From positions 82,205-146,204 of the forward strand of contig ADNK01001434.1 in the NCBI GenBank assembly GCA_000320545.1: 64,000 nt of DNA, read 5' to 3'. This document shows, one piece after another, positions 11,943 to 24,189 of the stretch. A model generated the notes under the pieces. It was not told the origin of the DNA, made no database searches, and saw nothing but the letters and a program-made list of their open reading frames with translations. Numbering within the stretch: the stretch's first letter is position 1; every line of letters starts with the position of its first letter. The stretch comes from Bigelowiella natans CCMP2755. Taxonomy: Eukaryota; Cercozoa; Chlorarachniophyceae. A program made the position numbers and the translations under genes.

Positions 11943-14624
11943 CACAACTACTGAGTACAGGCAAGGTAGAAATGACCAACTTTTTCGAATGCGGTTTCGT
12001 CAATCTTCTCCGTTTTCTGGAAAAGATGTTGGAGGGGCGGGATTTCGTATGCGATATCCGTCAAGGCCTTAAACTTTTTAGAAAATAAGTTATAATCTGT
12101 TTCATCGTCCGTCTCCACAGATCGTTTCGCTGCTGTTTTTACTGCGAAGGCATAGCTGCCTTCGTCTTCCACCTTTTCCTCCCTTAAAAGAGCGTTAGCC
12201 CATTTTATCTTCTCCTCCATTTCCTTCTTCTGTGATGATGATCATGAAAATAGTAGGAAAAAGGGAAGGGTTACGAATGAGAAAGCACTGGCAGACAGGG
12301 CACTAAATGAGTAATTTTGTAGAAGTAAATGAAAGTAGAATCTCTTCGGGGTGTTCTTTTTGTTTGGAGCTGATGGATGCTTGCTGGCTTACTTACAGGA
12401 GAAAATGGTTTCCTGCCTTTTAGTGTTTGGTGCGACATAATTTTTCCGATATCAGCTCTCTCGGACGGGTCCCACGCAAGCATTTCATACAATAAGTCCA
12501 TATCTTCCTCGAATTTATACACTTTTACATCCCAATTCCTATCTTCTTGCTTCGCCTCCTTCTGCAACTCTTCCACGTCCCTGGTAGCCAGCGAGAGAGA
12601 GAGGGAGGGGGAGAGGGGAAGAGGTTAGGCTCGCTCATTTTCTATGGTATTTAATGTCGTTGACGCTTACCCCATGCTGTAGCACGTCCTCGTGTTATAG
12701 CGTCCAAGTGGATGCAAATGTAGCACCATTGGAAACCCCACAAATTGCTTCGATTTGAGGTAATCGTGAATGTGTTTCACTGAGAAGAAAATGAAGACGA
12801 AGAATTACGATCCTAGCCGGTCTGCTATGGAGCCGCAATGTGAAAATGGTGATGATCACTAAGATGGCGAGAATGAAACGGTGATGACGGTTGGTGAGTA
12901 ATGATGAGACATGCAGCAGTTTCTTCTTAATTGACTTACATGGGAATTGAGCTCGGTGTTTCACTCGATTTTTCCGAATCAACTGTTTGAAAACAGTATT
13001 CCAGAAAGACTTCTTATCCCCCTTCTTTAGATATTCCTGGAGACTATCCACGTCCTCGTGGCCGCGAAAGAGTTGGAACCGGTACTTCATTGCAAAAAAA
13101 AGGCACCCAGAGCTGAATATATCAACTTTGTAGTCGTAAGGTTTCCTGATTAATGATTGATGACGACAGCATATTCATCAGTAGACCATGAGGGGAATGT
13201 AGTACTTCTAGCTCCTTTCTTGGTGTCATTATCGAACAGTTTCAATTAACTTCCTAAGACATCTACCAGGTCATTACGTTCGTCCATTCATAAAAGATTG
13301 TATGGTGTGATCATCATTATTCGTCCCCGTCATCATCGTCATCATCATCATAATCTTTCATCAAACTGACGGGGAACACATTTTGCGAAGAACGGGTCCT
13401 TTGCCACCGTTTCCTTGACTTTCGCCGTGATTTTGGCCCCTGTGCACGCAACAACAACAACAATAATCACCACACACGCACACATGCACACACATGCATA
13501 TACATTCGTCATTGTAAAGAAAGGAACAACAAGCTGACAGATATAATAGTTGCACTCTCTGTGCGTGGAGCCAGAGTTTGTGTACACAGCAAAGGCATGA
13601 CTTTGGTACTTTTGCTAATTCTCCTCCCCCTTGCACCCCCCTTCCTCTGATGATACATATCTTCAAGCAGCATTCAATGGTTAAAAGCTTGCTCTCGACT
13701 TACCTAATTTTTTTGTGTTCAATAACTTCGGGTGCCATATAGCCCGGGGTTCCCACATATCCTTCGGCCTTCTCTTCTTTAAACACGCAGCTCCCAAAAT
13801 CTCCGACTTTCAGTATGAAATCCGCTCCAATCAAGGTATTGCTGAGCTTTATGTCCCTGTGGATAATCCCCTTTTTTTTCATAAATTTGAGTGCCTCCAC
13901 AAGCTGTCGCCGGTACTCCTGGACTAGTTTTTCGCTTAATGTTGCGCACCTTAAGAAGTCGGAGAGATTGCCATGTTCGCAAACCTCAAGTGGGAGGTAC
14001 ACAGGTAAAGACTGTTTACCGTTCTTGTGAGTGAATATATATTCGCCGTGTCGTCGTCCGTTAATGATATATTGGCAGGGCTCGAGCTCGGATAAAGCTC
14101 TCCACTCTCTTTCAACATCCCTGCGAAAAAGAGAGTGGGCTTAGAACGATGCTGCCACACGTGTCTCGAGCACCGTTTATTTAATTTTAAAATTTACTGA
14201 AATCGCAAATAAACTCGGAGCAGCATTGTGGTTGAAGAGTTATATCTCCCCTCCCCCCGCCCATCTCGTTACGGGCTGACTATCCTCACCGTTTTCTATT
14301 CCTGTTCCATTGGACTTTAAGAGCAACGTTAAATGTTCTGGAAATTTTATCATACATTAAAAACATCTTTCCATTTCTGTCGTTGTCAAAAGACCAATTG
14401 AATCAACTTATCCACAACACACACCTGTTTTCTACTTTACACGTAGCCAAGTAAACTCGGCCAAAGCTGCCCTTCCCTAGATGTTGTTTGAGTTCGAAAT
14501 TTCCCAATCTCCGTTTCATATTTTCAAAAGTCACGGCATTCTGAAACTCCTCTGGCTCCTCTTCCTCCATGTTTCCTTTAGCGTCCTCCGTTGTCTCTTC
14601 GTCTACTTCCATCTTATCGCTCAT
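11156..14624 (-). CDS. protein kinase with C-terminal KA1-like tail
   Basis: A Ser/Thr-type protein kinase of 590 aa. Nine minus-strand exons: 14624-14425, 14337-14290, 14120-13704, 13145-12940, 12779-12671, 12580-12397, 12229-11981, 11774-11610, 11350-11156. They sum to 1773 nt with consistent phases. After an acidic N-terminus come the glycine loop GKGSFGRV (residues 51-58), the catalytic Lys in VALK (74, on its own 48-nt exon), HRDIKLSN (170-177), DFG (190-192) and the activation-segment end GTPGYMAPE (206-214), followed by KVDIFSSGCLFFAM and subdomain XI DPSERADIGKIM. Every catalytic residue is present. The last 120 residues (two exons) end DFQKFYEALKANF after a beta-rich stretch and resemble KA1-type tails of the CHK1/AMPK-related kinases; that likeness is weak and inferred. 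The kinase subfamily is not assigned. Confidence 0.88.
11571..11610. repeat. (CTA)n trinucleotide repeat
   Basis: CTA/TTA units that directly abut the splice donor of the penultimate kinase exon (GTAGTAGTAG on the minus strand). A second CTA tract, 11911-11938, lies at the other end of a neighbouring intron. Confidence 0.8.
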
Positions 14625-14949
14625 CTTGTATTCGTTGCTCGTTCTGGCGTAAGATAGGTCGGTGGACCTGATCGGACTACTATGTCAAGCGCTCAACTAC
14701 GAGTATTTCGTAGATCTAGATGTGATGTATGGGAACTCAGGACAGATCGTAGAGCCGCTTTATTATTTAAAATCTCGACGTTCGCCTCGCCTCCTGAGCG
14801 ACAACCAAAAAAAACGACATGCACTGCGACATACCTACTAGCTTGTCGCAGAAGAAGAGAACCATCCGTAACACTAATTTACGACCCGGAACTACAGGGC
14901 AGATCAGGTGATAAATGGTACATGTGTTTGGAGACTCGCTCGATACGTC
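14625..14949. promoter_or_regulatory. divergent promoter region between kinase and U2 snRNA genes
   Basis: A 325-bp gap between the kinase start codon on the minus strand and the first base of the U2 RNA on the plus strand. It must contain both upstream regions. I see no clear TATA box or conserved snRNA proximal element, so this is an inference from position only. Confidence 0.4.
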
Positions 14950-15146
14950 ATACCTTCTCGGCCTTTTGGCTAAGATCAAGTGTAGTATCTGTTCTTATCA
15001 GCTTAATCTCTGATACGCGGCCCACTGGGTCGCTTCAAGATTAAACTTATTTTTGAGCCGTGAGGAGCCACCATAGCTAGCTATGGCCTTCTCGTAAGTG
15101 GCCTCGGTCTTGCACCTTTCAACCGAGTGCTGCTGGTACCTACGGG
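14950..15146 (+). ncRNA. U2 spliceosomal snRNA
   Basis: U2 RNA pairs with the intron branch site in the spliceosome. The first 70 bases follow the universally conserved U2 5' end: ATACCTTCTCGGCCTTTTGGC, then the AAGATCAAGTGTAGTATCTG block containing the branch-site recognition GTAGTA, then the stem IIa sequence CTTATCAGCTTAATCTCTGA. A typical Sm-binding site (TTATTTTTGAG) is at about 15047-15057. Downstream stems are supported by the inverted repeats CCATAGCTAGCTATGG (15070-15085), CTCGGT...ACCGAG (15103-15126) and GGTACC...GGTACC (15135-15150). The 3' end is estimated. I see no polyadenylation or T-run terminator evidence that would fix the polymerase used. Confidence 0.95.
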
Positions 15147-15150
15147 TACC

Positions 15151-15547
15151 CCCCAACAAACCCAAATATTTAACCTGAAACTGAATCTAGACCACAATTC
15201 TTCAAGAATCATAATAATAATTCACATGAACATGATCTTCTGTCGGTGCTCCTGGAAAACCGAGGGATTTGGTTGTCCAATTTTCGGGCAGAAAGACCCG
15301 TGGTTTTAGCAGACTCCAAGTGACTTTATGTTGTCGCAACAAAGTATACGAGGAGGTATAGCCGTTTGATGGAAGGTTCTGGGAACGTAGTAAAGTTTTG
15401 GGAAAATTCTTGCAACGACATTCTGTTGCCCGGTGCTCGGTTTTAACACTGTCATCGCAGACTGAGATTAGCCATCAGAGGTTCCCTCCCCCTCTACACA
15501 AGTATTAATGGATTTTGAACTTCTGGTTTATTTTTTTATGCGGTCAG
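15151..15547. other. spacer between U2 RNA and the kinesin gene
   Basis: Holds the 3' flank of the U2 gene and the presumed promoter and 5' UTR of the F-box kinesin gene. No supported ORF. Confidence 0.5.
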
Positions 15548-16485
15548 ATGGGAGACAAAGAAGAAGGTCAAGTTGCACGCAGGCAAGCGAACGGAGGAGG
15601 CGAGTTCTTATATCGTGTGGTTGAGGTAGATCAGTCGACTACAGAAGTACTCTGCTCCTTGTATTACACAATCATGCTCATACGATATTTTACTAGCAAA
15701 TGCAGGAGAGGAGTAATGCGTTCTAAAACCAGTGAAAGGATCACTATGTGATTCGATTGTGTTAACTTCGTGGCTCTTCCTTAGTATGCTCAATCCTGGA
15801 ATGACCGCGCTGCACTGCCATCCGTCTGTAAGAGCTGGTACGCTTGGCTCAATTCTGGAGCCAAAGGTAGGAAGCATGAGGGCTATTCATAAGTGCAGAA
15901 CGGGGGAAAGGGGGGAAGGAGAACGACTGACGGATAGTAGCGCTCGACGGCCCAAATACCTGCCTTTCGCATGCACATGCATCTATTATGTTGTGATAGT
16001 CATCATTTTCGTGTTGAGAGGGTGTAGTCCTATCATCTAAAATGTGCTTCATTATTTGGGTTGATTCAGATGGAAAGATGTGGCGCGTTCTTTGCGGATG
16101 CTTGGAACGTGAGGGTTGGGCGTCCATCGAGCACTTCGCCCATAAAGGAGGGAAGCACGATCTGAAATTCAATTTCCTTAAACTGTTTCACATGCGCAAT
16201 ATGATCGAGGTGGGTAAATGGAGTAAACGCGTTTTCTTGTATGTTTACGTCTACAAAGGAATACCACTGTCGTCATGCTTGACGTAGAGTAGAAAAGGAC
16301 GATGTAGTTGTAAGCACAGGCACAGCGTGTATGGTACAGTGCGTGATAGAAGTCATTTTTGTCCCACTCCCCTCCACTATAATTCTTCCCTCAGAGAAAA
16401 GGCGACAGCAAGTTCTCTATGCATGTCGCTGTTCGATTCCGCCCTGAACGGAAAGTGAAGGTGGGAGCTGGATCACTACTAACAT

Positions 16486-16519
<34 letters not shown>

Positions 16520-18883
16520 ATACACTCACACACACATGGAGTTGAAAGATACCAAATGCGATGCTTTCTCTCTCACAGGATGACGGAAAACACTCGTCGT
16601 TGGCAAGTGGAGCTGTCATAATCCCACTGTAAGTAAACGTGAGCCAGCAGATTTAACAAAGAACTGTTGTCTCAGCACAGATATTCATCATTTATCGAAG
16701 TTGCTTCGAGTCATCATGCATGGAACGCATAGACATGTGTCATATTTTGACAACAGTAAAAAGAATGACAATCATGAAATTCATTCTCCGTCGGAACTTT
16801 CAGCATCTGCTAACGAGCTGACGTTTTCCTTTGTCGGTCTTCTTTTCCTTTGTCGGTCTTCTTTTGCGTCGTCGTTACGAACAACAAGGCATCAGCGACT
16901 GCAGATGTTGAAGGCAACGACACGCAATAAGTCGGAGCTTAACGCCAAGATGAAGCGACAATTAGGAGGAACAGGAAGGAAGAAGAAAGGCAAAAAAAAA
17001 AAATAGCAATAGTTAGTAAACAAAAAGAGATAGATATCGCCACCCGGAACAGTAACATATTAAATATCTGTCACGGTTCATCAGTAACATTAGTTATTTT
17101 GCCCCTTCCCCCCCCCTTCCGTTCTTCCCCTTTCCACTCTCTCTTTCCCCTCCCCCCCCCTCTGTGATCCATTTCATCATTCCTGGACATCAAAAGACAC
17201 GATCGTTGTGCTCCATAAGAAGGACAATCACCACAATAACAACAACAACAAAACAAACCCAGAATCAACAGCCGCCGTCCACTGTGATGATAGTGGTGGC
17301 GCTAAAAGCAGCAGTAGTAGCAGCAGTAGCGGTGATGCTCAACCTCAACTTCGTCGTCGTGAGGAGGACGTCTCCAACTCCGAGGATGATGGTAAAAACC
17401 CCGGTGATCATAAGGATAACGTCCATGCGCGGACGCACGCGATGGCGCGCGTTGTATCCATCGACCCAAGTGCTAAGCAGGTACTAGAAGAAGAAGAAGT
17501 AGTAGTAGTCGGAGTAGTAGTAGCTGCGTAGAAAAGAAGTCCATAGGACACAATAGCGACGGGGATGGGTTATGATAGAGATAATAATGATAAATATAAA
17601 TGGGGGAAAAAAAAATTAATGATAATAGTGATGCTAGTAATGGTGGCGGTTTTGGCAGGTCGTGATGCTCGCCAAAGGCGTGGGATTGCGCGGATTTGAT
17701 TACGACTGTGTGATGAACGAGGAGACGAGTCAGGTAAAGGACAGACAGCAAGGGGGGGGTCACAATTTCCTTGGAACTAACACGCCAGCTCTCTACTACC
17801 GGACGTCATGATTACGATAATAGTATTGATGATATGTGGTGAGGGATGGTAACTGCTATCCAATAATATATATACACATATATTACCGATGCTGTTCGTT
17901 TTCGACATCAGGCTGCAGCATATTCCAAATGCGCTGGGAGTCTTGTGAGCGACTTTCTCAACGGTGTTACTAGTAACCTCTCATCAACCTTTGGCTTTAT
18001 TTTCCAGCGACGCGGCATTTCTAGTGTCTGTCATTATAGTCTTGCACTTCTTCTTCATCATCGTGATCCAAATCATAACCGCGCACTCTCAGGGTTCAAT
18101 GCTGCGCTATTCGTATACGGACAGACAGGCACGTGCCTTCTCAATTGTCTCGATAAATTGACACAGCACACAACGCACTACACTTTTTATTCATGCACAT
18201 AGAAGCAACCGTGAAAACTATTGAGAATTCACGTATCAGTGATAATGACGTCGTCTTTCCCCCACATTCGCACCTCGCTAACGCATGCGTCTTATCCCCT
18301 CCCTCCAACCCCCCCCTTTTTTTTTAAAACCACATAGGTTCTGGAAAGACGCATACGATGTTTGGTCCTGAAAGAAGTGGCGAGGACGATGGCTCCGACG
18401 GAGAAACGGTACATCCATAGCACTTACACATAAGGCCAAGCTTATCGACTACCAGCGTTCGATGAATATATGCCTCCCCCACCTCACTGCTACTCTCCTA
18501 CTCTTGCTGGCGGCTGGGGGTGTGCTGTTTTGCATTGTTGCTTGTATGGTGGTTGCGTAGAATGGGGTCGTCCATCGAGCATGTGAGCATATCATGGCAA
18601 AGATCCACCAGAGAAATAAGTACGGTTGCCAGGCCAAGGTAGAAGTAGTAGAATAGTGGTAGTCGATATTGGTTAATGCCTGTGCTGCCCATGTCGCTGC
18701 TGCAGCTAAGTTGCTTCCACGCCAACGAAATCTGAAGGAAGTAGTTCTTGCGCGGCCTCGTGTATAAATGAGGACACCGATGATGATCTTGGCTGTTGTT
18801 GTGAACCGCGCTATTACGCCGATGGGCCATCTCATTCCCTATCTGACACTTGCACACAATTGGTGATACGTAACACCTCGCAT

Positions 18884-18919
<36 letters not shown>

Positions 18920-19568
18920 GTGCATAGGTTGGAATATCGTACGTGGAAGTATACGGCGAGGAGGTCACCAACTTGCTCAAAAGCGGTAGCAGCAGCAGCA
19001 GCAGCAGCAGTAGTAGCACGGCGTGTTGTGACAGACCTATTCGTAGCCTGCAGCAGAGCAGAAAAGAAGCGAATAGCAAGCAGCGAGGAGGCAACTATGT
19101 GGGCGATGGTCAATCGAAAATAAGTTGATTTCACCAGAAACAACAACTAATCTTAGGCGAGCTGGTTTCGAGGAACAAAGCGGCGGCGCGCGAGTATGTG
19201 ATGAAGGTGCGATCCTCCTTCACAATCACAACAGCACAGTGAAGTCGATGCATGATAAGCCGCGCCTGTGATTGGTCCTTCTCGCCTGTTCGGAAGATCT
19301 CTAAATAAGCAGCTCAAGATACGTGGGGATCGTCCTCGTCACCATTGCAACCATCCTGCTGCGTTTCGATACGATATAATCGGCGAATTGAGAGCCTCAT
19401 TCCTTCATTCTTTCTCAATGTATTCTCCGTTCAGGGCCAAGCAGAGGCGAAAGTGGAAGATCTTCACCACCTGCACAAGCTTCTGCGCGAAGGGTGAATG
19501 AATCGCGTTTTTTGGCTGAAATTAAGAATCATAAGTGCAGTGAGTATGACCGCCATCAGTAAATGGGA

Positions 19569-19607
<39 letters not shown>

Positions 19608-19819
19608 ATAACGATGATGATGACGATGATGCTCGAAACAACTGTCGAAGTACTGTCATATTGAAAACAAATGAAGATGTCGTGGACGGCAAAGGATTAA
19701 GCATATCTCATTCTCACGGTTGATGATCGTGTCAGGGAGGTACAGAAGCGTCGTGCTGCAACTGCAATGAACGAGAGTAAGTGTAGCAATGCGCCTCTCG
19801 TTTCAACTTTGTTTTCTCA

Positions 19820-19857
<38 letters not shown>

Positions 19858-20288
19858 CTAGGGTCCTCCCGAGCGCATACTCTGCTGATTTTCAGGCTAC
19901 AGCAGGTAATATATGGTGCATTGTGTATTTGGAGTGAAATTGCAAATTCAGCACCTCTACACTCAGACAGGAAGGGCATGATTTAGAAGAACATACTACT
20001 TAGATTTCAATCATATATCCAATGGTTGCCGTGATAGCCTTTTTGAGTTATTTCTCTTTCCAATCTCTCCTTCTCCGATTCTTTCTACTCCTCCTATTCC
20101 CCCCCCCCCCTCTTCACCTGAAAGCTGCACCCAAAGACCAAAATGACGCTAGAGAGTCGTCTGATATTAGCGGATCTTGGGGGTGCGGAACAGGTGTGAT
20201 CTGATGGCTAAAACTCAGCTGCTGTGGCACTAGGAGGAGGGGGGGAGAGAGGGGTGGGGAGAGAAGGAGGCGGATAAGGAGGGGTGGA

Positions 20289-20347
<59 letters not shown>

Positions 20348-20726
20348 GGGAGAGAGAGAGAGAGTGTGTGTGTTTGTGTACTACAACTATTAGGATCCCC
20401 TGAGATGTAATGCCATGCACAGATCAAAGAGAGTAAAGTTTCTGGTGAGCGGCTGAAGGAGGCAGGTGTGATTAGATGGGATAGAAGAGAGAGAAGAAGA
20501 ACAAGAAGACTTTATGAGAAAATCTATTGTTGTAGAAGTCGTGGTCGATGAATTGTTGTTCAATCTCCTAAACGGCACTCCCCCCCCCATACACATACAC
20601 ACGCATGCACACATACATACAGAGAGATCTAGAGAAAGAGAGAGCGATAGAGAATAAATTCTTCTTCCTGCAGCTACATCATCCATAAATATACTCACTC
20701 ACACACATACACATATATAATATGAA

Positions 20727-20773
<47 letters not shown>

Positions 20774-21050
20774 AATTTATATTTTACATATGTACATGTG
20801 TGTGTGTGTGTATAATTTTTAGTATTTATCAATCTTGGCTTGCTGGCTCTTAAGCAGTGTATCGATGCATTGCAGAGAAGAGAGGTGAGTCGAGGCGATC
20901 GTCGCTTTTCAAACAATCTAAAAGTAGCGATAATGATGATAATGATGATTAATCAATGATGTGGATGACTTGACTGGAATGCTGCTTTGGGCGGTAATTT
21001 AGAATCATAATATCAAAAGCCGTCGATTGTTAGCTGCCGATGTGTGCGCG

Positions 21051-21090
<40 letters not shown>

Positions 21091-21127
21091 TTCTCGCCCC
21101 CTCTCTCTTCCATATACAGAGACATAC

Positions 21128-21159
<32 letters not shown>

Positions 21160-21500
21160 GCAGACTTACGTGCCATTTGGTGACTCGCAGCTGACGAAGC
21201 TTCTGAGTAATACTTATTAAGTAAGAATTAGAAAACAAAGAGGGTCTCTCAGGACGAGTTGGTCAATATTCTTGTGGTGAAAATATATAGATGAATGTCT
21301 ATAGCTCACCAGCTAAATGTTCGCTTCTCGGCGGCATGCATACCACATGCTTGCACACATTTGTATGTGCATTTTTTGTGTGTGTGTATGTGTGTGTGTA
21401 TGTGTGTAAGAGAGAGAGAGAGAGAGAGAAGGAAAGAGCCCATATTTATACATAACATATCTTATTAGGTGCATCTCTTGGGGGAAACAGTAAATCTGGT

Positions 21501-21539
<39 letters not shown>

Positions 21540-22208
21540 TTAATATTGTTTGTGTCTCAACCCTCCCTGCATTTCTTTTTACTTGCCCAAATATGTAATC
21601 ATATGCACATACTTCAACACATAACTCATTACCTCTTATATATACTGAGAATGATGTTTGGCATGATATTATGACACCTTATAAGGAGTGATTATATGCG
21701 CGAGCAAAGCGCCTGTCGACTCGACGATGACAATGGAAGCTTTGAGATTTGGCGAGAGGTAGGCAGTCCCTCTCCCAGTCATCATTGCGGACTATAGAGC
21801 AAATTCCTCCATCATCAACAATACTCTTTAGCGAGTAGAGACATTTGCATGTTTGTGGGTCAAATATTTGTCCGGGGAGTTGTTCGCGAAGGTCTATACC
21901 TTTGCTAAGGACTGCAGGCTGCGACTTTCATTGTTATCATATTATCATATTAATGAATGCTGTTGATAATATGGGCGACGGTTGTGTCGTCACTGAAGGT
22001 CTTGGTCATTATTATTGTAGGAAGCAATTTATGATTTCAGACGACCGAGTGTTGCTCATTCTTCTCTCTGTTCATTTTCCCTCCTCTTCCTCTCTCTCTC
22101 TCTCCCCCCCCCCCTTATTCAGTTGTCGACAAATCGAAAGTAGTGCCTCACAGGCCAAGGGAATTGCGTTGAGGTGTGTTAATGGATGTTTATGCGTGTG
22201 TATGTGTC

Positions 22209-22250
<42 letters not shown>

Positions 22251-22949
22251 ACTTCTGACCTCTTATATCATCTCCTCTTCCTTGCAATTTGCATACGTTT
22301 GTGTACCTTTCACACTGCACTGAGCAGCGTCATGGAGCGGCTCAACCGCCAGATTCAGGAGTGTGAGGCCGCCATCAAAAAGAAAGAGCGCTGGGAAAAC
22401 AGAAAGGTACCATCAAATGCATTCTGTTCTAAACATGCTGTTCTTCATGGATCATTCCTTTCTTGCAGCGAATTGGTACGCTGTCTGTTGGCTTGCAGTC
22501 GCAGCCACGATTTTGAATATCTTCAGATCAATTGCTACTACTACTTTCCTATTATCATACTCCTAATGTGCTGCTAGGTGGAGCAAATGGACGCGATTGA
22601 GGGCAAGCAGGTACACACACGCGTGCGCATGCACACAAACAGTTTACCACCCCACTGAAACGTGCACACTCTTGCTTGTGTAGAGAGCTCCACAGAACTG
22701 ATCGGAATTATCATATCGCTGAGATGGCCCCCACCCCACCCCTTCCTTCCCTCCCACTCCCTAGGTGTTTGTCCAGTCATATCTGGCTGGTGCCGAGGAA
22801 GAGCGGAAACAGCTTACGGTAGCATTGAACCACATGATTATGATGGAAATATATGTCTCAATATGCGTCTTAAGTGATTTTCTTCCTATATTATCCGACG
22901 CACCATTTAGGCACTTTTGGCCAAGCGCAATGCATTGCTAGGAATGTGA
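15548..22949 (+). CDS. kinesin motor protein with N-terminal F-box
   Basis: A microtubule motor fused to an F-box, 630 aa. The 29 exons are 15548-15625, 15785-15866, 16070-16209, 16395-16460, 16579-16628, 16889-16989, 17263-17480, 17659-17733, 17912-17963, 18093-18128, 18338-18408, 18561-18638, 18928-18985, 19157-19206, 19435-19493, 19736-19776, 19862-19905, 20125-20193, 20423-20465, 20823-20884, 21164-21206, 21469-21498, 21686-21758, 22123-22173, 22328-22406, 22469-22486, 22578-22610, 22765-22818, 22911-22949. The sum is 1893 nt and the phases agree. Residues about 19-80 form the F-box (FLYRVVEYAQSWN, LPSVCKSWYAWL, MWRVLCG). The motor starts at HVAVRFRP (about 110) and has P-loop GQTGSGKT (297-304), switch I NERSSRAH (417-424), switch II DLGGAEQ (450-456), KVSGERLKEA, NLGLLALKQCIDAL, YVPFGDSQLTKLL and LGGNSKS. 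A short coiled-coil tail ends ...KRNALLGM. An acidic/Ser-rich insert (about 173-230) splits the first motor strands. Introns 6 and 10 start with GC. Exon 26 (18 nt) is the weakest. Confidence 0.88.
16491..16518. repeat. (CA)n microsatellite
   Basis: CA run in a kinesin intron. The gene holds many more: ATC (18887-18919), AGC just after a donor (18986-19015), GCT (19568-19608), CA (19823-19857), GT/GA (20289-20373), AT (20727-20770), CT (21053-21088), GT (21500-21536) and GT (22216-22250). None of them is coding in the assembled model. Confidence 0.85.
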
Positions 22950-24189
22950 TGACCACCAGCAAAGGACTTACCGAAAGCATTTTATCTTCTGGTTTGCTCC
23001 AGGACGCGCGGGATCTGAACCAAACCGATTTCTTGAAGCGCCATGAAAACATGTTTGTTTGCTACATGCGCCACACACATGCTAGCATGAGTTACTTATT
23101 GTTACAGCAATAAATAGATTTACACGCAGATTTCAGCGTGAAATGTGGCACATCACCACGCTCTAGTGCTATAGAAACAACATAGCGACGGCTGGCTAGT
23201 GCAGGGCAAAACTTCATCGTTGATCGACTTCGCTGGCGCTCACGTCTAGCTAGCTAGACGTGCATGCTAGCATGTATATGCATTACAAGCTTGCAAGACG
23301 CTCGATTGCAGCGCGTTTGTGCATGGATGTTAGCTTGTGATGCTACACCGCATAGCATTATTGCTTGGCATGCGCCATAGGTACTCATCTAGGACATACA
23401 CATTGCATTGAAGCGCACATTGACTTGCACGCTCTAGCTAGCTAGCGCTGAGCGATGAAACTTACGTACGCTATATTACTTAGATAATATGTTTTCTTCG
23501 AATTCAAGTGTTTCATACTACTACTTTTTTTCTTTAAAATTTTAAACAAATGGTTTCATCTCGTTCATCAGTTCTCATTATTGCTAATTTTCCTTCTTCT
23601 TCTTTCCACTTTTCATAGAGTTTTCATCACCATCGCCGCCAAATTCGCTCATGATTTCGCTCGCAATAGGCCCAAACCACTTGACCGACAGGCACCTTAC
23701 CAGTTATTACGACGACGACGACGAATGCGCGAATCATCACAAAATCAATACCGACTCGAGAAAGCAAGGGGTAGCGTTGCTGCTGTGGCTGTATAGTCAT
23801 GAGAAACTCCAAACAAAAATGAACTGAAGAAACCTTACTGGCATCTCAGAGCATCATATTTTGGCGATGGAAATATGCAAGGCTTGCGAATAGTGAAATG
23901 CGTGTGTCAAGACTTTTATTTCTATTACTATTGCTACTATAAACTACTACCACTACCACTGCTGCTACTACTCCTACTACGGCAACTACTGGTGCTAATG
24001 CTACTACCATATTATGAGGGTCGTCGCTGGGTACACCACCATTTCAAACATACTCACACCTGATTAGTAGTAGTATCGATTAGAAGAAGAAGATGATGAT
24101 GTTGATGAAGACGACGACGACGACAACGACGATGATGATGGGGCTATTATCATCCCAGCACCGCCATAACAGTGTCGCTGTCCGTATAC
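22950..24189. other. intergenic spacer with CTAG/GCATGC-rich island
   Basis: No supported exon from the kinesin stop to the first clear exon of the minus-strand TLC gene. 23.1-23.47 kb is strikingly rich in CTAG, GCTAGC and GCATGC palindromes. The last few hundred bases (23.9-24.15 kb) contain CTA and GAT/GAC trinucleotide tracts and may hold the unresolved 3' end of the TLC gene. Confidence 0.5.

Noticed and set aside
18943-19128. Poly-Ser extension of the kinesin exon
   Set aside because: The donor after AAAAGCG at 18985 joins in phase to 19157 (SGELVSRN), so the AGC repeat is intronic.
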